Assembly: GCA_014155875.1 (NCBI GenBank)
Contig: JACEFZ010021372.1
Coordinates: 1 to 64,000 of the forward strand
Source of the DNA: Cepaea nemoralis
Lineage: Eukaryota > Mollusca > Gastropoda > Stylommatophora > Helicidae
Reading direction: 5' to 3'
Length of the DNA: 64,000 nucleotides
Shown: positions 22,603 through 36,417 of the stretch, in pieces
Position numbering within the stretch: position 1 is the stretch's first letter
Layout of the letters: the number at the start of each line of letters is the position of its first letter
Notes under the pieces: model-generated
What the model was told of the DNA's origin: nothing
The model's input: the letters and a program-made list of their open reading frames with translations, nothing else
The model's database searches: none
Translations under genes and position numbers: made by a program

Positions 22603-23045
22603 TCTTCTTCTTCTTCGTTCATCCGGAGTTTTTTTTCGGATGTGATTGCGTTGTGCCTGTTTACAGCAGAGCTGCGTTCTTGCGCCGTTAGGCCGACACA
22701 TCCGACTTCTGCGGGCATTTGTTGACCGGGTTAACCTTCCCGGGGGTTTCTTAGGACGTTTGACTCTCACTGTTGTGGTGTTATCCCCCATCCCAGCTGG
22801 TCCATATAGAACAGCCAAAGATCCTGGTCAGCCCTCAAGGGAAGGCAGGGGCAGACCATGGGCATTCCCCGCCATCCAAGGAGGCTTCCATAATTGCAGA
22901 GCCGATACATAGCGCTCTGGTACTGGGCTCACCCAAGGAATCGTCACGTCCTGCACATGGCTGCTTAGCCTCACTTCCGTATATTGGGCCTTCCGTTCAC
23001 CATAGGCTGTTCTTCCGGAAACCAGAAGTATGCAGTCTGCAGATT
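22603..23045 (-). other. unidentified retroelement-like segment with GAA tail
   Basis: The minus-strand frame from 22818 is arginine-rich and runs into the GAAGAAGAAG repeat at 22603-22616. The placement of a GAA repeat at its 3' end suggests a LINE or SINE tip in minus orientation, as at 16785. No domain recognised. Confidence 0.35.
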
Positions 23046-23050
23046 ACATC

Positions 23051-23450
23051 CACACAGTGAGCTTTCGATTCGGACTTTCCATGTAATGGATTTGCTATCC
23101 AAGCAATATTCCATTTCGTGCCACTAGGACACTTTTCCACCTTTTATGAAGTCCACACAGTGGGCTTTAGATACGGACTTTCCACGTAATGGATTTGCTA
23201 TCCAAGCAATATTCCATTTCATGCCACTAGGACACTTTTCCACCTTTTATGAAGCCCACACAATGGGCTTTTGATTCGGACTTTCCACGTAACTGGATTT
23301 GCTATCCAAGCAATATTCCATTTCGTGCCACTAGGACACTTTTCCACCTTTTATGAAGCCCACACAGCGAGCTTTCGATTTGGACTTTCCACATAATGGA
23401 TTTGCTATCCAAGCAATATTCCATTTCATGCCTCTGGGTCTTCATGCACC
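23051..23450. repeat. 103-bp tandem repeat, four units
   Basis: Units begin at 23051, 23154, 23257 and 23361 with core ATGGATTTGCTATCCAAGCA and ACACTTTTCCACCTTTTATG. They lie directly downstream of the minus-strand RNase H LINE, so they may be its 3' UTR. Confidence 0.95.
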
Positions 23451-23457
23451 TTTAAAT

Positions 23458-24226
23458 GTCAACCTGTATGTAGTTAAAGTAAGCTGCGGTCAACTTGAGC
23501 TTGTTGATATCTCCATAGAGCTTGTCCTCAAATGAAGCAGGTGTGGGCCAAAATATCTTTCTCTGTTCTGCATACGTTGGGCAATCCTGCAGCAAATGTT
23601 TTGCTGTCATTTTTCCAGTTCTACAATTACATTCATCGGTATCTCCTATCTTTAGTTTATTGAACAAGTGGTATTTCAGCCTGTTATGTCCTGTGCGGAG
23701 TCTGAAGATTGCTACTTGTTCTCTTCGGTCGAGTTTGTAATATGCATCATCCTTCTGATGGCCTGGATGCTCAGATTCCCATTTGGTTCTATAAGTGCTT
23801 TTTATCAACCTCTTTGCCTCATTATAGGTTATGTCTATGTCAGGCTGTGGTAGTCGTCCGCCCTCTTTTGCCAGTCTGTCAGCCTCTTCGTTTCCAGGTA
23901 TACTGCAATGTGATGGGATCCACTGTATTACAACTTTTTTGGATTTCTGGCATAGACCATGGAGTGCTGCTCTTAGGTCAGTTAGTTCTGTGCTGTTATT
24001 GCTCTTGAGTATTGAGACAGCTGACTTTGCATCTGTGAAGATAGCTATTTGCTTTCTCTTTATTTTCCTCCATCAGGAGCATTTCTGCTGCAGTTTTCAA
24101 GCCTCTACCTCCGCTTTGAAGTTACTTGAAAATTTCCAGTTGCCATTGAATGTGTTTTTTTCACTCAATTTTTTAAATTTAGGAGAATTCCTCCCTTTCC
24201 CTTCTCTATTTAATTTTTTTATTGAT
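23458..24226 (-). pseudogene. RNase H LINE-M C terminus
   Basis: Minus strand: IAIFTDAKSAVSILKSNN (catalytic aspartate), then WIPSHCSIPGNEEADRLAKE (histidine and aspartate), then an open frame 23808-23452 with LRTGHNRLKYHL and the C.C...H....C knuckle-like CNCRTGKMTAKHLLQDCP. This is the C-terminal half of a Jockey/I-like LINE. The upstream part is cut at 24227, where duplication copy B starts. Frame changes occur between the RNase H part and the tail. Confidence 0.75.
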
Positions 24227-24639
24227 ATGGTTGCTGCCTCTGGAGCGGTCTCGGCTGGCAAAGATTAGCTTTCATCTTCGTGCCAGGGCATGCGGGAGTA
24301 CAAGGAAATGAGCGGGCTGACAAGCTCGCAGGTGAGGCTACTGTGGAGGCGGACTGCGCCATGGAGCCAGGCTGACATTCTGAATTGCTCTACGAGAAGT
24401 AAGACTTTTGCGAGAACCAAGTGATGACTGTGAATCTACAACAATGGCCAGACTGCTAGAGCAGCAAATTAAAAGAGGGTGTGGCAAACAAGAACACTAC
24501 GCAGGAAGCCAAGAAGATTGATAAACCAACACAGAAACTGGCGTCGTTAGCCGCTACATGCTGCGGGATTTGCTGAGGAGGGGATCCGAGCACTTATGGA
24601 CTGAATGGTTCGATGTGCAATGAGGATGATCTGTCGACT

Positions 24640-25460
24640 AACTAACTAACTACTAACATCAATAACATTAGATATGCAGATGATACGTATTCATTGCAGA
24701 CATGCGCAGGACCCTGCAACAATTAGTAGATGCGGTTGTTGTACACAGTGAGCAACTGGGGTTAGAATTAAATTGTAAAAAGACTCAGGTTATGGTCGTC
24801 ACTAGGAAGAAGAAGTGCCACAATGTAATATACAAGTAAATGGAAATATTCTTCAACAAGTGAATCGGTACAATTATCTTGGAACAGTCATAACATCTGA
24901 TGGGAGATGCCTTGAAGAGATTAGAACAGAATCGCCATGGCGAAAGTAGCCTTTAGCAAGATGAAAAACATTCTGACCAATAAAAAGATGTCAATTGAAA
25001 CGAGAAAAAGAGTGTTGAGGGGATACATAGAGCCTGTTTCTTTTGTATGGATGTGAAACTTGGACAATGAGCAGTAAAGCTGAAAACATCTGATGGCTGC
25101 AGAAACGTGGTTTCTGAGGAAAATGCAAAGAATACCCATGGACAGACAGAAAAACCAATGACCAAGTACTACAGGAGACAAATGAACATGGTAAGCTGAT
25201 TGGAGAGATTAGACGTAGACAGTCAAAAATTTTTGGACATGTTATGAGAAGAAATGGATTGGAGAACTTGGTGACAACTGGCAAGATCGAAGGGAACAGA
25301 CCAAGAGGAAGACCGAGAGGAAAATACCTGGATGGACTTGGCCACATGGCATGGACGGGACAGGAACACTGAGCTGATCCACGACACTGGTGATCGAGTG
25401 AAATGGCGAGTCATGACCGCCCACGCTTTCCGGCACGGCACATGATTGATTGATTGATTG
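24640..25460 (+). pseudogene. LINE-A copy 3 (3' part, inside duplication B)
   Basis: RT from the catalytic YADD region to the GATT tail, homologous to 19608-20415 but with at least seven single-base indels, so no frame exceeds a few dozen codons on this strand. Some bases match copy 4 (47280-48070) rather than copy 2. Confidence 0.85.
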
Positions 25461-26554
25461 TCTTAGTGAGTTTCCTATCCATCCCCGCCGTGTTATTTTT
25501 TTCTCCACTTCTCGGTTCAGTGGAATTTGTTTAGGATCTCTCCACGAACTCTACATTTGTGATTCTGCCATGCCACTTTGTTTCCACTGTTGTGCTTGAG
25601 TGGACTACTCTATACCAATCTGGGCGGACGGGGTTGCGGGCGGAGTGGCTTAGCGGTAGAACATCTGCTTCCAGCTCTAGCATGCGGGCTCTGAATCACT
25701 GCGTCGGCGGTGTAAAGAATCCCTAGGACAGCACTCTTCCTCATGATCCCTGGACACATAATGCTGAACGTCCTTTACAAGACGTTGCGATCAACGCCGG
25801 GATCGAATTTCTAGACTATTTTACGTTTGGTAGTTTGCCTTCGTTTCTGAACCAGTAGTCAACGTTTACGTACAACTGACCAGTGTGTGCCATGAACCCA
25901 CTACTAAGCCGTAAGCGCAACAGAAATTTTAAGCGCGAGTGCATTAAACCTCTCGGTCACGCTGACCTCTTAATCATTCGATAGTGGATTTGATGTCTAG
26001 ACTTCTCACATGAAGATGAAATAATGGGAAGGCACGTGCGTACGTTACACAATCTCGGTTGTTTGAAATCGTAAATAGCAGCTCGGACCGGGCTATATTC
26101 ATATTAAACACCAACCCACACTCAAAAAATATGAATAGTATGCATGATTTCAGTACATACATATAGATCCTCTGCGGTACTTTCAAAATTCGTGCATCGC
26201 GTTGAGATTCTCCTTGTATTGTCTGTTTGTAGGAGACTGATACTCAACTATGATTGTCTTCCAAAGAAATTATCATTTTCCAACCACACCAAACTACGTA
26301 TTCAACACCGTTATACTAAGGCAAACTTCATAAACGGAAGTTACATTTCCGTAGCAAATAAAGAGATTTGGTTTCAGTGCCGAATAATACACCACAGCCT
26401 TGTCTCTGATGGATGGAGACATGAAAAACAAACATGTGATCTTTCACTTCTGTAACTATGTGACCCAGTAATTATTGGAAGCCACGTTTTAAGGGAATGT
26501 GGATTACTAAGGTCACAGCATTCAATGTGCTGCTATCTCGAGAAAAAGCTAGAT

Positions 26555-26555
<1 letters not shown>

Positions 26556-26604
<49 letters not shown>

Positions 26605-26605
26605 C

Positions 26606-26653
<48 letters not shown>

Positions 26654-26655
26654 CC

Positions 26656-26710
<55 letters not shown>

Positions 26711-28118
26711 CGACCGACCGACCGACCGACCGACCGACCGACCGACCGACCGACCGACCGACCGACCGACCGACCGACCGACCGACCGACCGACCGACCG
26801 ACCGACCGACCGACCGACCGACCGACCGACCGACCGACCGACCGACCGACCGACGACCGACCGACCGACCGACCGACCGACCGACCGACCGACCGACCGA
26901 CCGACCGACCGACCGACCGACCGACCGACCGACCGACCGACCGACCGACCGACCGACCGACCGACCGACCGACCGACCGACCGACCGACCGACCGACCGA
27001 CCGACCGACCGACCGACCGACCGACCGACCGACCGACCGACCGACCGACCGACCGACCGACCGACCGACCGACCGACCGACCGACCGACCGACCGACCGA
27101 CCGACCGACCGACCGACCGACCGACCGACCGACCGACCGACCGACCGACCGACCGACCGACCGACCGACCGACCGACCGACCGACCGACCGACCGACCGA
27201 CCGACCGACCGACCGACCGACCGACCGACCGACCGACCGACCGACCGACCGACCGACCGACCGACCGACCGACCGACCGACCGACCGACCGACCGACCGA
27301 CCGACCGACCGACCGACCGACCGACCGACCGACCGACCGACCGACCGACCGACCGACCGACCGACCGACCGACCGACCGACCGACCGACCGACCGACCGA
27401 CCGACCGACCGACCGACCGACCGACCGACCGACCGACCGACCGACCGACCGACCGACCGACCGACCGACCGACCGACCGACCGACCGACCGACCGACCGA
27501 CCGACCGACCGACCGACCGACCGACCGACCGACCGACCGACCGACCGACCGACCGACCGACCGACCGACCGACCGACCGACCGACCGACCGACCGACCGA
27601 CCGACCGACCGACCGACCGACCGACCGACCGACCGACCGACCGACCGACCGACCGACCGACCGACCGACCGACCGACCGACCGACCGACCGACCGACCGA
27701 CCGACCGACCGACCGACCGACCGACCGACCGACCGACCGACCGACCGACCGACCGACCGACCGACCGACCGACCGACCGACCGACCGACCGACCGACCGA
27801 CCGACCGACCGACCGACCGACCGACCGACCGACCGACCGACCGACCGACCGACCGACCGACCGACCGACCGACCGACCGACCGACCGACCGACCGACCGA
27901 CCGACCGACCGACCGACCGACCGACCGACCGACCGACCGACCGACCGACCGACCGACCGACCGACCGACCGACCGACCGACCGACCGACCGACCGACCGA
28001 CCGACCGACCGACCGACCGACCGACCCGACCGACCGACCGACCGACCGACCGACCGACCGACCGACCGACCGACCGACCGACCGACCGACCGACCGACCG
28101 ACCGACCGACCGACCCGA
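26556..28118. repeat. CAGA then CCGA tetranucleotide array
   Basis: About 150 bp of AGAC units followed, from 26711, by about 1.4 kb of nearly perfect CCGA units; the only slips I see are near 26854 and 28024. The 533-codon Thr-Asp-Arg-Pro frame here is a repeat translation, not a gene. Confidence 0.98.
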
Positions 28119-29470
28119 CCGCCTAGCCCGCCGCCCGCCGACCGACCTACCTACCTACCTACCTACCTACCTACCTACCTTACCGACCTACCTACCTCCC
28201 TAGCCTACCTAACCTACCTACCTACCTACCTACCTACCTACCGACCCGCCCGACCTACCGCCCGACCTACCTACCTACCCGACCTCCGACCGACCCATAC
28301 CCGACGACCTACCTACCGACCGACCTAACCGCCGACCTACCGCCGACCTACCTACCGACCTACCTACCGAAACCTACCTAACCGACCTCTACCGACCGAA
28401 CCTACCCCACCGTACCGACCGACACGACCCGACCGACCTAACCCGACCCGACCTACCGACCGACCTACCTACCTACCTACCTACCTACCTAACCGACCTA
28501 CCGACCTACCGACCTCCGACGACCTACCCGACCGCCCAGAACCGAACCTAGCCGACCGACCTACTCGAAGCCTACCCGACCGACCTACCGACCTACCGAC
28601 CGACCTAGCCTAAGCCTGCCTACCGACCGCCCCTACCTACCTACCTACCTACCTAACCTACCGACCGACCGACCTACCTACCTACCTACCCCACCGACCC
28701 GAACCGACCGACCGACCGACCTACCTACCGACCTACCGAGAGCCTACCGAACCGCCCCCCTACCGACCTAACGACCGACCTACCTACCGACCGACCGACC
28801 ACCGACCGACCTAACCTAAACCCCGACCGACCGCCCGACCGACCGACCGCCCGACCGACCGAGCCGACGACCGACCGACCTACCGACCGACCTACCGACC
28901 CTACCTACCTACCCGACCGACCGCCGACCGCCTACCGACCTACCGTACCGACCTACCGCCCGCTCCGGCCCGACCGCACCGACCGACCCGACCGAACTCG
29001 ACCGAACCGACCGACCGACCGACCGACCGACCTACCGACCGACCGAACACGCGCCCCCGACCCACCGACCTACCGAACCTACCGCCCCACGACCGTAACC
29101 GGGGGGAGGGCCAAGGGCCTAGAAACCTACCAGACCCGACGCGTGGGGTGGACCGACCGGACCGGACTTGACCGACCAGACGACCGGGACCGACCGACCC
29201 GACCGAGCCGACCGACCGACCGTAACCGACCGACCTGCCGACCGACCGACCTACCGACTACCGACCGACCGACCGACCGCCACCGACCGACTCGACCGAC
29301 CTACCGACCTGACCGACCTACCGTGACCGACCGACCGACCTATCCCGACCGCGCGCGTACCGACCGACCGACCTACCGATCCGAGCCGACCGCCGACCCG
29401 ACCTAACCTACCGACCTACCGACCGTACCGACCGACTACCGAACCTACCGACCGTCCGACCCAGAACCGA
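28119..29470. repeat. degenerate CCGA/CCTA block
   Basis: Irregular mixture of CCGA and CCTA units with random insertions and a few foreign stretches (for example 29098-29150). The contrast with the pure arrays on both sides suggests either a degenerate core or poor consensus. Confidence 0.9.
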
Positions 29471-30668
<1,198 letters not shown>

Positions 30669-31159
30669 GTGAAACATACATTCCGTGTAAACTTGTGGGG
30701 ATGGAAAGGAAGCATATGCAAGGAATGCGTGTGTACATGCACTATGCCATAAATGTTATATTATCATAAATGTATGTGTATGTATTTGTTTTGTTCGCGC
30801 ATATGTCACTTAATACTAACAAACGGCAACGCTCTGTGATATACACAAACAAAAGAAACACACGTTATGAGACGGGGAGTGGCGAAAATTCAACACTTTC
30901 CTCGGGGGAAGTGATGAGGAAAACGGCCTTTTGAATAGGACTTGCTACGTGATGATTGACTGATTCTACACACGAGCCACGTGACGCCCTACAAATATGA
31001 GTGCCACGGAGAGCACTTGTTGCTATACAGAGACGCTGACAGAGTTTACTGTTCAGTTCCAATGAGCTTACCGTGTTTTGTTTTAATTTCTATAAATTTT
31101 CTTCTCTCACCCTATCTTTTTATAAGGGCCTATTACGATGTATGACATAACTGGTGGTT

Positions 31160-31455
31160 GAGCAATCTGGACATTATGAGGGAAGCTAAGTCGCAAAGAC
31201 AACTCATCACAGACATCGGAAAGAAGCAGTCATCGTTTTGTTTTGGCCACATAATGAGAAGACAAAAAACTGGAACATGTTGTAACAACGGGAAAGAGAG
31301 ATAGAGGAAGACAACGTGAGAAAATTCTTGTCAGTCTTGTGTCGTGGCACGGAAGGGAGTCATCACACGAATTAGTCCATGCCGTCGGAGTTCGCGTGTT
31401 GCAGAGAGGCATGATGGGCTACGCCAGCCGGCAAGGCACTAGATGACAATGATGA
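31160..31455 (+). pseudogene. LINE-C 3' end (duplicate of 22090-22395)
   Basis: Near-identical to the copy in duplication A, including the GATGATGATT end. Confidence 0.7.
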
Positions 31456-31666
31456 TGATTAACAAGTGTGATTTATTGTTTTTCATATTTAAAAAACATA
31501 ATAAACATTGCTTGACTTTCAAATAGAGTGTCAAACAACGCCCATTTGGTAAATAATTATTAGGTGGACTACATGTCAACAAAAATAGAGGATAATGAAA
31601 CTCACTGTGGAGTCTGACACCGCAGATGTATTCAAGTTCCGACACAACAGACACATTGTAGAGTCT

Positions 31667-32984
31667 GACACAACAGACTTATTGTGCGGTCTAGTCTTAG
31701 ACAACGGTTGTCACAGATAGCTGTTACAGCAGAAATTTAACAGACAACCGAGGCTTCCTACTTTGCAGTCTTAGGGAAAGTGCGTAAAAAGGTAGGAAAA
31801 GCGGGCTCATGTTCAGAGACACAGACAACTTTGTAAACAGGATACAACTTTGTTTCATCTTGGAGTTCTCATCTCCCCTTTTCCCTGTCCATTTACATCC
31901 TTTTTCTAGAAGGAGAAACGTAGAATCATTGCGAGTTTAACTGCAATGCATTGCAATGAGAATAGTTCATTTCTATGCCAAGTCCTAATCTCTGCCAGAC
32001 CTCGGATGCCCCATTAAGTGTAATGTCACAGACCAAACCGTAAAAGACAAAAATAGCAAAGACATCGTTACTCCACAGAGAGAAAGGAAGAAAGTGGTAT
32101 AAAGACAGGAACAATGAGAGAGAGAAAACATTACAATATTTTACAGGATTAGTTCACGTCCCTGCAAAACTGGCTGGCTGAATATAAAAATTACATTAAA
32201 ACGGTGGGAGAGGGGGAAAGAAGAAAGTGAATTCTACTGTATTTTACAGCACCTCTTATACGTGCCATTCATTTAAACCAGGAGTTTGTTACTGAAAGTG
32301 AAAGTTAAATTAGGACATTGAAAGTACACGTCCAGTCAAGCTGCGCAGATGTTTCTGAAGCAAATCTCGATTTTATTTAAGAATGTCACAGATGAACTTA
32401 AATATTATACATCTTTACCCGTAGCATTTTCAGGAACATTAAACTGTCTATCTGTAACAAGTTCTAGAATTACAGTTTTCTCCAAGTACACGAGATCATA
32501 TTTACTGGTAAATCATCGTGTCCTGATAGTGGCAGACAGGTGTTTAAATATTCGCTCACTGCTTTAGCATTTCAGGTAATGCTTCCTGTTGCTACGTTTT
32601 CCTGGATAATCTGTGTATTTCCTGCTAAGACTTGGGTAATCTTAAAATCATTGGAGCACGTGTTTTATTCGCATGTGTATACGAAGTTGTCATATTTATA
32701 TTGTAATAGTATATTATACACATTATTTTGTATTTATTTAGTATTTACACTTCATTCATCCATTCTCGTTGTTGGTTGATATTTTAAGTTCAGTTGACAA
32801 AACCATCGGATTGAATTATTGGGCTATGTTTGTATGTGTTGATATTGCAGTACCAGTGACATACGTCTTACTGCACTTTTGTGTATTTTTCTTTATATTA
32901 AAAGTCTATCATCATGTCATCTTGTGTTTACTTTTGTTGTTTATTTGGATGTTAGTATAAGGCTTTATGTGGGTCGCTTTAGAG
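31667..32984. other. no gene recognised
   Basis: AT-rich sequence with short hydrophobic frames but no recognisable domain. It could be part of the intron of the minus-strand Stum-like gene, by position only. Confidence 0.4.
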
Positions 32985-33316
32985 TAGTGGTTAGATGTTT
33001 GTCTAATTGGCACCGAGGCGGATTTTTTTTTTTTTTTTTGGCGCTCGCTCGCTTTGACCTCAAGCGTAGTCTATACACACAACTTCTAGTAATGCTGGAC
33101 TGAATTTTGCGTGTGGACTAACTTTACCTATAAACAGTATCCCTTGTCATCAGGCGAACCCACTCTGACTTCAGAGGTAACGAGGCGGGTTTTTGACATT
33201 GACCTGGGCTACAAGGTCAACCAAGACTAAAATATGTAGCACTACATGTCTTGGGAAGTGAAGAGGCCTGTGTAATACTGACCATATCACCCTCGTCTTT
33301 CTGTCTTTCCCCAAAT
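32985..33316 (+). mobile_element. SINE-K copy 2, interrupted by SINE-B
   Basis: tRNA-like head TTAGAGTAGTGGTTAGATG at 32988 and CACCGAGGCGG, then after the nested element the SINE-K body (CAAGGTCAACCAAGACTAAA, then TCTTGGGAAGTGAAG). Matches 63358-63560. Confidence 0.7.
33022..33180 (-). mobile_element. SINE-B nested in SINE-K
   Basis: 159-bp minus-strand SINE-B bracketed by an 8-bp duplication CGAGGCGG (33014-33021 and 33181-33188). It starts with a T17-class run (its A tail) and ends at CTTCAGAGGTAA, so the tRNA-like head is truncated. Confidence 0.8.
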
Positions 33317-34190
33317 TGTTAATTTCTATCTTTATTCCTCTTATCTGCGTGTTTTTATCTTCCGCTAATTTTTGCCTTGTGTATTTCTTATAAAGAGCGT
33401 TTCTAGTTATACAATTTTCAGGTTTTCTCAAAGAATGTCATATCAAGAGCTAGTGTCTTGTCTCCGCCTCTGGATTCACTGGTATTGGTCTAGTTATCTC
33501 TGTGAACACCAAATTGGTGATTCTGTCATGTCATTTTAATCCTTCTATTTTGGGCAAGCACCAGTTCTTGTATAATGTCTGTATTTTACAATGATGGTAT
33601 GCATTCAAAGCCCACCTTGTGTGCTCACCTTTGCAGAACTCACGGTCATGTTAGGAATGAGTGATCTGCTTGCCTACCATGCCAGAATCAGTTCCTTGCC
33701 AGATCATCAGTTGTTGAAGTCGTACAAGATTAAATAATTCCAATAGAAGAAATTCGTTAACAATAACGACAGAAAAATAATTACAACTGTGAAAGTAAAA
33801 ATAAGTAGAAAAGAAAATTGGAAAGTGGATTTGAATTTCTTTAGAAGAACACAATCACAAGGACAAAATGAACGTTGCTGCTAAAAGGTACTCAACAGTG
33901 CATAACAACAAAGATACACATACAATTATATTTTAAAATAAACAAAAATTAACTTAGATGAGGTCCCGGAGACGTCTGAATCACATATTTCAAAACAATA
34001 AAATATAAATGATGCCTTTTCGGGTCATGAGGCATATTTGATTATAGTCACACACTTTAGACCATCGGTAATTAATTATTTGATCAAAATCATGTCGGCA
34101 GCCATTACTTCTCAGCAAATTTCCTATTACATATTTCAAGCTGAATACAATTGTAATTGAAATCAAATCAAAAATCAGAGACTAAACATA
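33317..34190. other. no gene recognised; probable intron of the Stum-like gene
   Basis: AT-rich, no coding match. It lies immediately downstream (minus strand) of the splice donor at 34197. I looked for the next Stum exon on the minus strand here and did not find one. Confidence 0.4.
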
Positions 34191-34197
34191 TACTCAC

Positions 34198-34381
34198 CAA
34201 GACCAGGCACAACAATGTTGAAGATGCAAAACAGGATCGCCACTGGCAGGGGCATGTACGGTATAGCATTGTACAGAGAACCGCGTTTTTCTGTCACTTC
34301 CAGCATCTGGTCATCTTCTCCAGGATCCGAACCCCGCCCTCGAGCTCCCGCCACTGACAGTCTATCTGACCTGGCCGACAT
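34198..34381 (-). CDS. Stum/SPEC3-family membrane protein, first coding exon
   Basis: A 61-codon exon (plus one base, phase 1) on the minus strand. The N terminus is polar (residues 1-35). Then comes the family core: GSLYNAIPYMPLPVAI leading into the first membrane segment and CIFNIVVPGL at the boundary. The AIPYMP.PVA...C..N..VPGLG pattern is the hallmark of Stum (fly mechanosensation) and SPEC3 proteins, which usually have two membrane segments. The exon ends CTTG followed by GTGAGTATATG, a strong splice donor at 34197. The start is supported by an in-frame TAA 11 codons upstream (34412-34414) and A at position -3. The remaining exons, with the second membrane segment, are not visible in this window. 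It is the only sequence here that looks under protein-coding constraint. Confidence 0.82.
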
Positions 34382-35110
34382 AATGCCTGCTGTTGTGAGT
34401 GTCCCTGAAGCTTAGAAGCTCACGTCAAAACAACATAAGGGTGTAAATAGTACATGGAATGCAAAACGGTCGCTGGAGTTTACAATTAAAACGTCTTTCT
34501 TGGATGGAATCCGTAAGTGACTGGTCATTGAAATAAATCACAACGCAGATGGGTAAATCTACACGGAATTTCCCCGAATGTCGGTATGGTCTGTTTGAGT
34601 GTGATTAATTACGTTGTCTGTGTAGCTTTTTGCCGAAGACTCCCACAGCAAATGGCACCTCAAAGATACAGTAATTAGCTTGCCAAACGTCATACCCGGC
34701 ATCTGATGTTTTTGTTTTTTTGGAGAGAAATCGAATCAATCATTCATGAAAACATTTTACACTCAGGTAATTCTACGTATTGCAATAACATATATACGTT
34801 CTGCTGCAACATTAATATGTGTTGCCGTCACACGAATATGTTGTATCGCTGTTGCTGTAGCAAGTTCCTTATACAACTTCGCTTTCATAACGGCCCGCAG
34901 AAAGGACTCCTGATCTTCCCTCATTCCCTGTGACTTAACCGTGATTTAAGGGTAGTGAACGCAGATTTACAATCCCGACACATTGGATTCGAAGCCATCC
35001 GCAAACGATTTGGTAATAGATCGCTTTGAGTTCATTTTTATAAATAGTACAAGCGTCGGCGTTCAAAAAGCAATAGCAGACTACCGAACTTCAAAATACT
35101 TATAAAATTT
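34382..35110. other. 5' flank of the Stum-like exon; no other gene recognised
   Basis: By position this holds the 5' UTR and possibly the promoter of the minus-strand exon, or an upstream intron. I see no reliable TATA box or initiator and no repeat. Confidence 0.35.
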
Positions 35111-35116
35111 TAAAAA

Positions 35117-35168
35117 AAGCCAACAACTGCTAGAGTTGAGTGCGACGTCCTGTAAAGGACATGCAAGT
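35117..35168 (+). mobile_element. SINE-A 3' tip
   Basis: CAACAACTGCTAGAGTTGAG then TGCGACGTCCTGTAAAGGAC matches the SINE-A 3' domain. Confidence 0.6.
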
Positions 35169-35174
35169 TCTTTT

Positions 35175-35400
35175 CGAGGGTGTCTTTAAATGTCCGTTCC
35201 ATCTTTGTATTTGTCGGCCCATGCCTCTTTTTGCAGGAACCAAACTTTTTATCACTATTCTTTCTAAACCAGGACAGCATTTAATACGACCAAAGTATTC
35301 CAGTTTCCCAGACAGGCAATGCTGTTTGTTAGCCAGATTTCTTCCATGTTCCGAAAAGGTTAACTGTTTTTCTGTTTCTACATTCACGATATTTTAAGAA
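35175..35400 (-). pseudogene. LINE C-terminal relic
   Basis: Minus-strand frame 35387 downwards reads LSGKLEYFGRIKCCPGLERI then LVPAKRGMGRQIQRW, equivalent to the FGH...L......GKR.RGR.....W region of LINE-A/F proteins. The open frame then runs into the antisense SINE-A tip. Confidence 0.6.
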
Positions 35401-35839
35401 TTTGTCTGTAATATCTAATTTCAGTAACCTGATTTTCTACTTTATAAATTACAAAATTGTCAATGACTCACAGTCCACATTCGCATATTACCATGACACA
35501 ATGCATTTTTTTTTAAATTATTTTTACTGCTAGTTTGCTTGTTGGTGTTGTGTGCGATAGGCTTTTAATATTGTTTAAAGTTTAAACTCTGTACTGCTAT
35601 AGCTAGTTTCCGGTTGACTTCTTAACGACAGTCCCAGTGCTAATTATTGAGCCAGTGTATTTGCTGCATCGTCACGTATGTGTAAGTCTGGAGGAGAGCA
35701 TTGGTACTAACAAATTGCACTAGCATTATGTAGTTTCCCTTCGATGACTCATTAAACCGATAGAACAAAGTTTACTATTCGTGTGCATCAGGCTCGCCAA
35801 TATTTAAAGCGATAGGCTGAAATCCTAGAACGAAAGGTA

Positions 35840-36180
35840 CAAGAAATATAGATATTACATCGGAAATGTTCGGGCAGACAATTAAAGCACACACTACACT
35901 AGTGGAAATAGATAGTTCAATGTACAAACTACTTGAGAAAAAAATTAGAAGTGTGATCAGAGAAGACAAGAAACAGTTTGTAATGAATAGCGTCTCTAGT
36001 TGCAATGGAAAAACAAAACGAGACATTTTCAAGGAAATTAGAATATAACAGACGAACTCAGATCATTATTACATGCAAAAAAATTAGGAATTGTCATATT
36101 TTAACAGAAGCAAAGATAAACTAAAAGGATGGAAGGAGTACTGTAGATACATCTACTAAGATGCGACAAATACCCGAGAT
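35840..36180 (+). pseudogene. LINE endonuclease-RT linker relic
   Basis: A 60-codon frame (35866-36048) followed after stops by KLKGWKEYCRYIY, which resembles the W..Y...LY segment ahead of the RT domain in LINEs. Weak but consistent. Confidence 0.4.
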
Positions 36181-36309
36181 GATATACTGTCGTATTTTAT
36201 ATAAGTGTCGTCCCTGGGGTGAGGGGAATCAACACCGACATCCTTTTAACCCCAAATCCTTATCCTGAGAATCTCCAAGCTTTCTGTCCACAACACCCTG
36301 TCAGTCCCT

Positions 36310-36416
<107 letters not shown>

Positions 36417-36417
36417 C

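Noticed and set aside
26525..28126. 533-codon Thr-Asp-Arg-Pro repeat frame
   Set aside because: It is the translation of a CCGA/CAGA array, open in several frames at once; no gene.
34157..34415. Plus-strand frames of 66 codons opposite the Stum-like exon
   Set aside because: Shadows of the minus-strand coding sequence; no similarity of their own.
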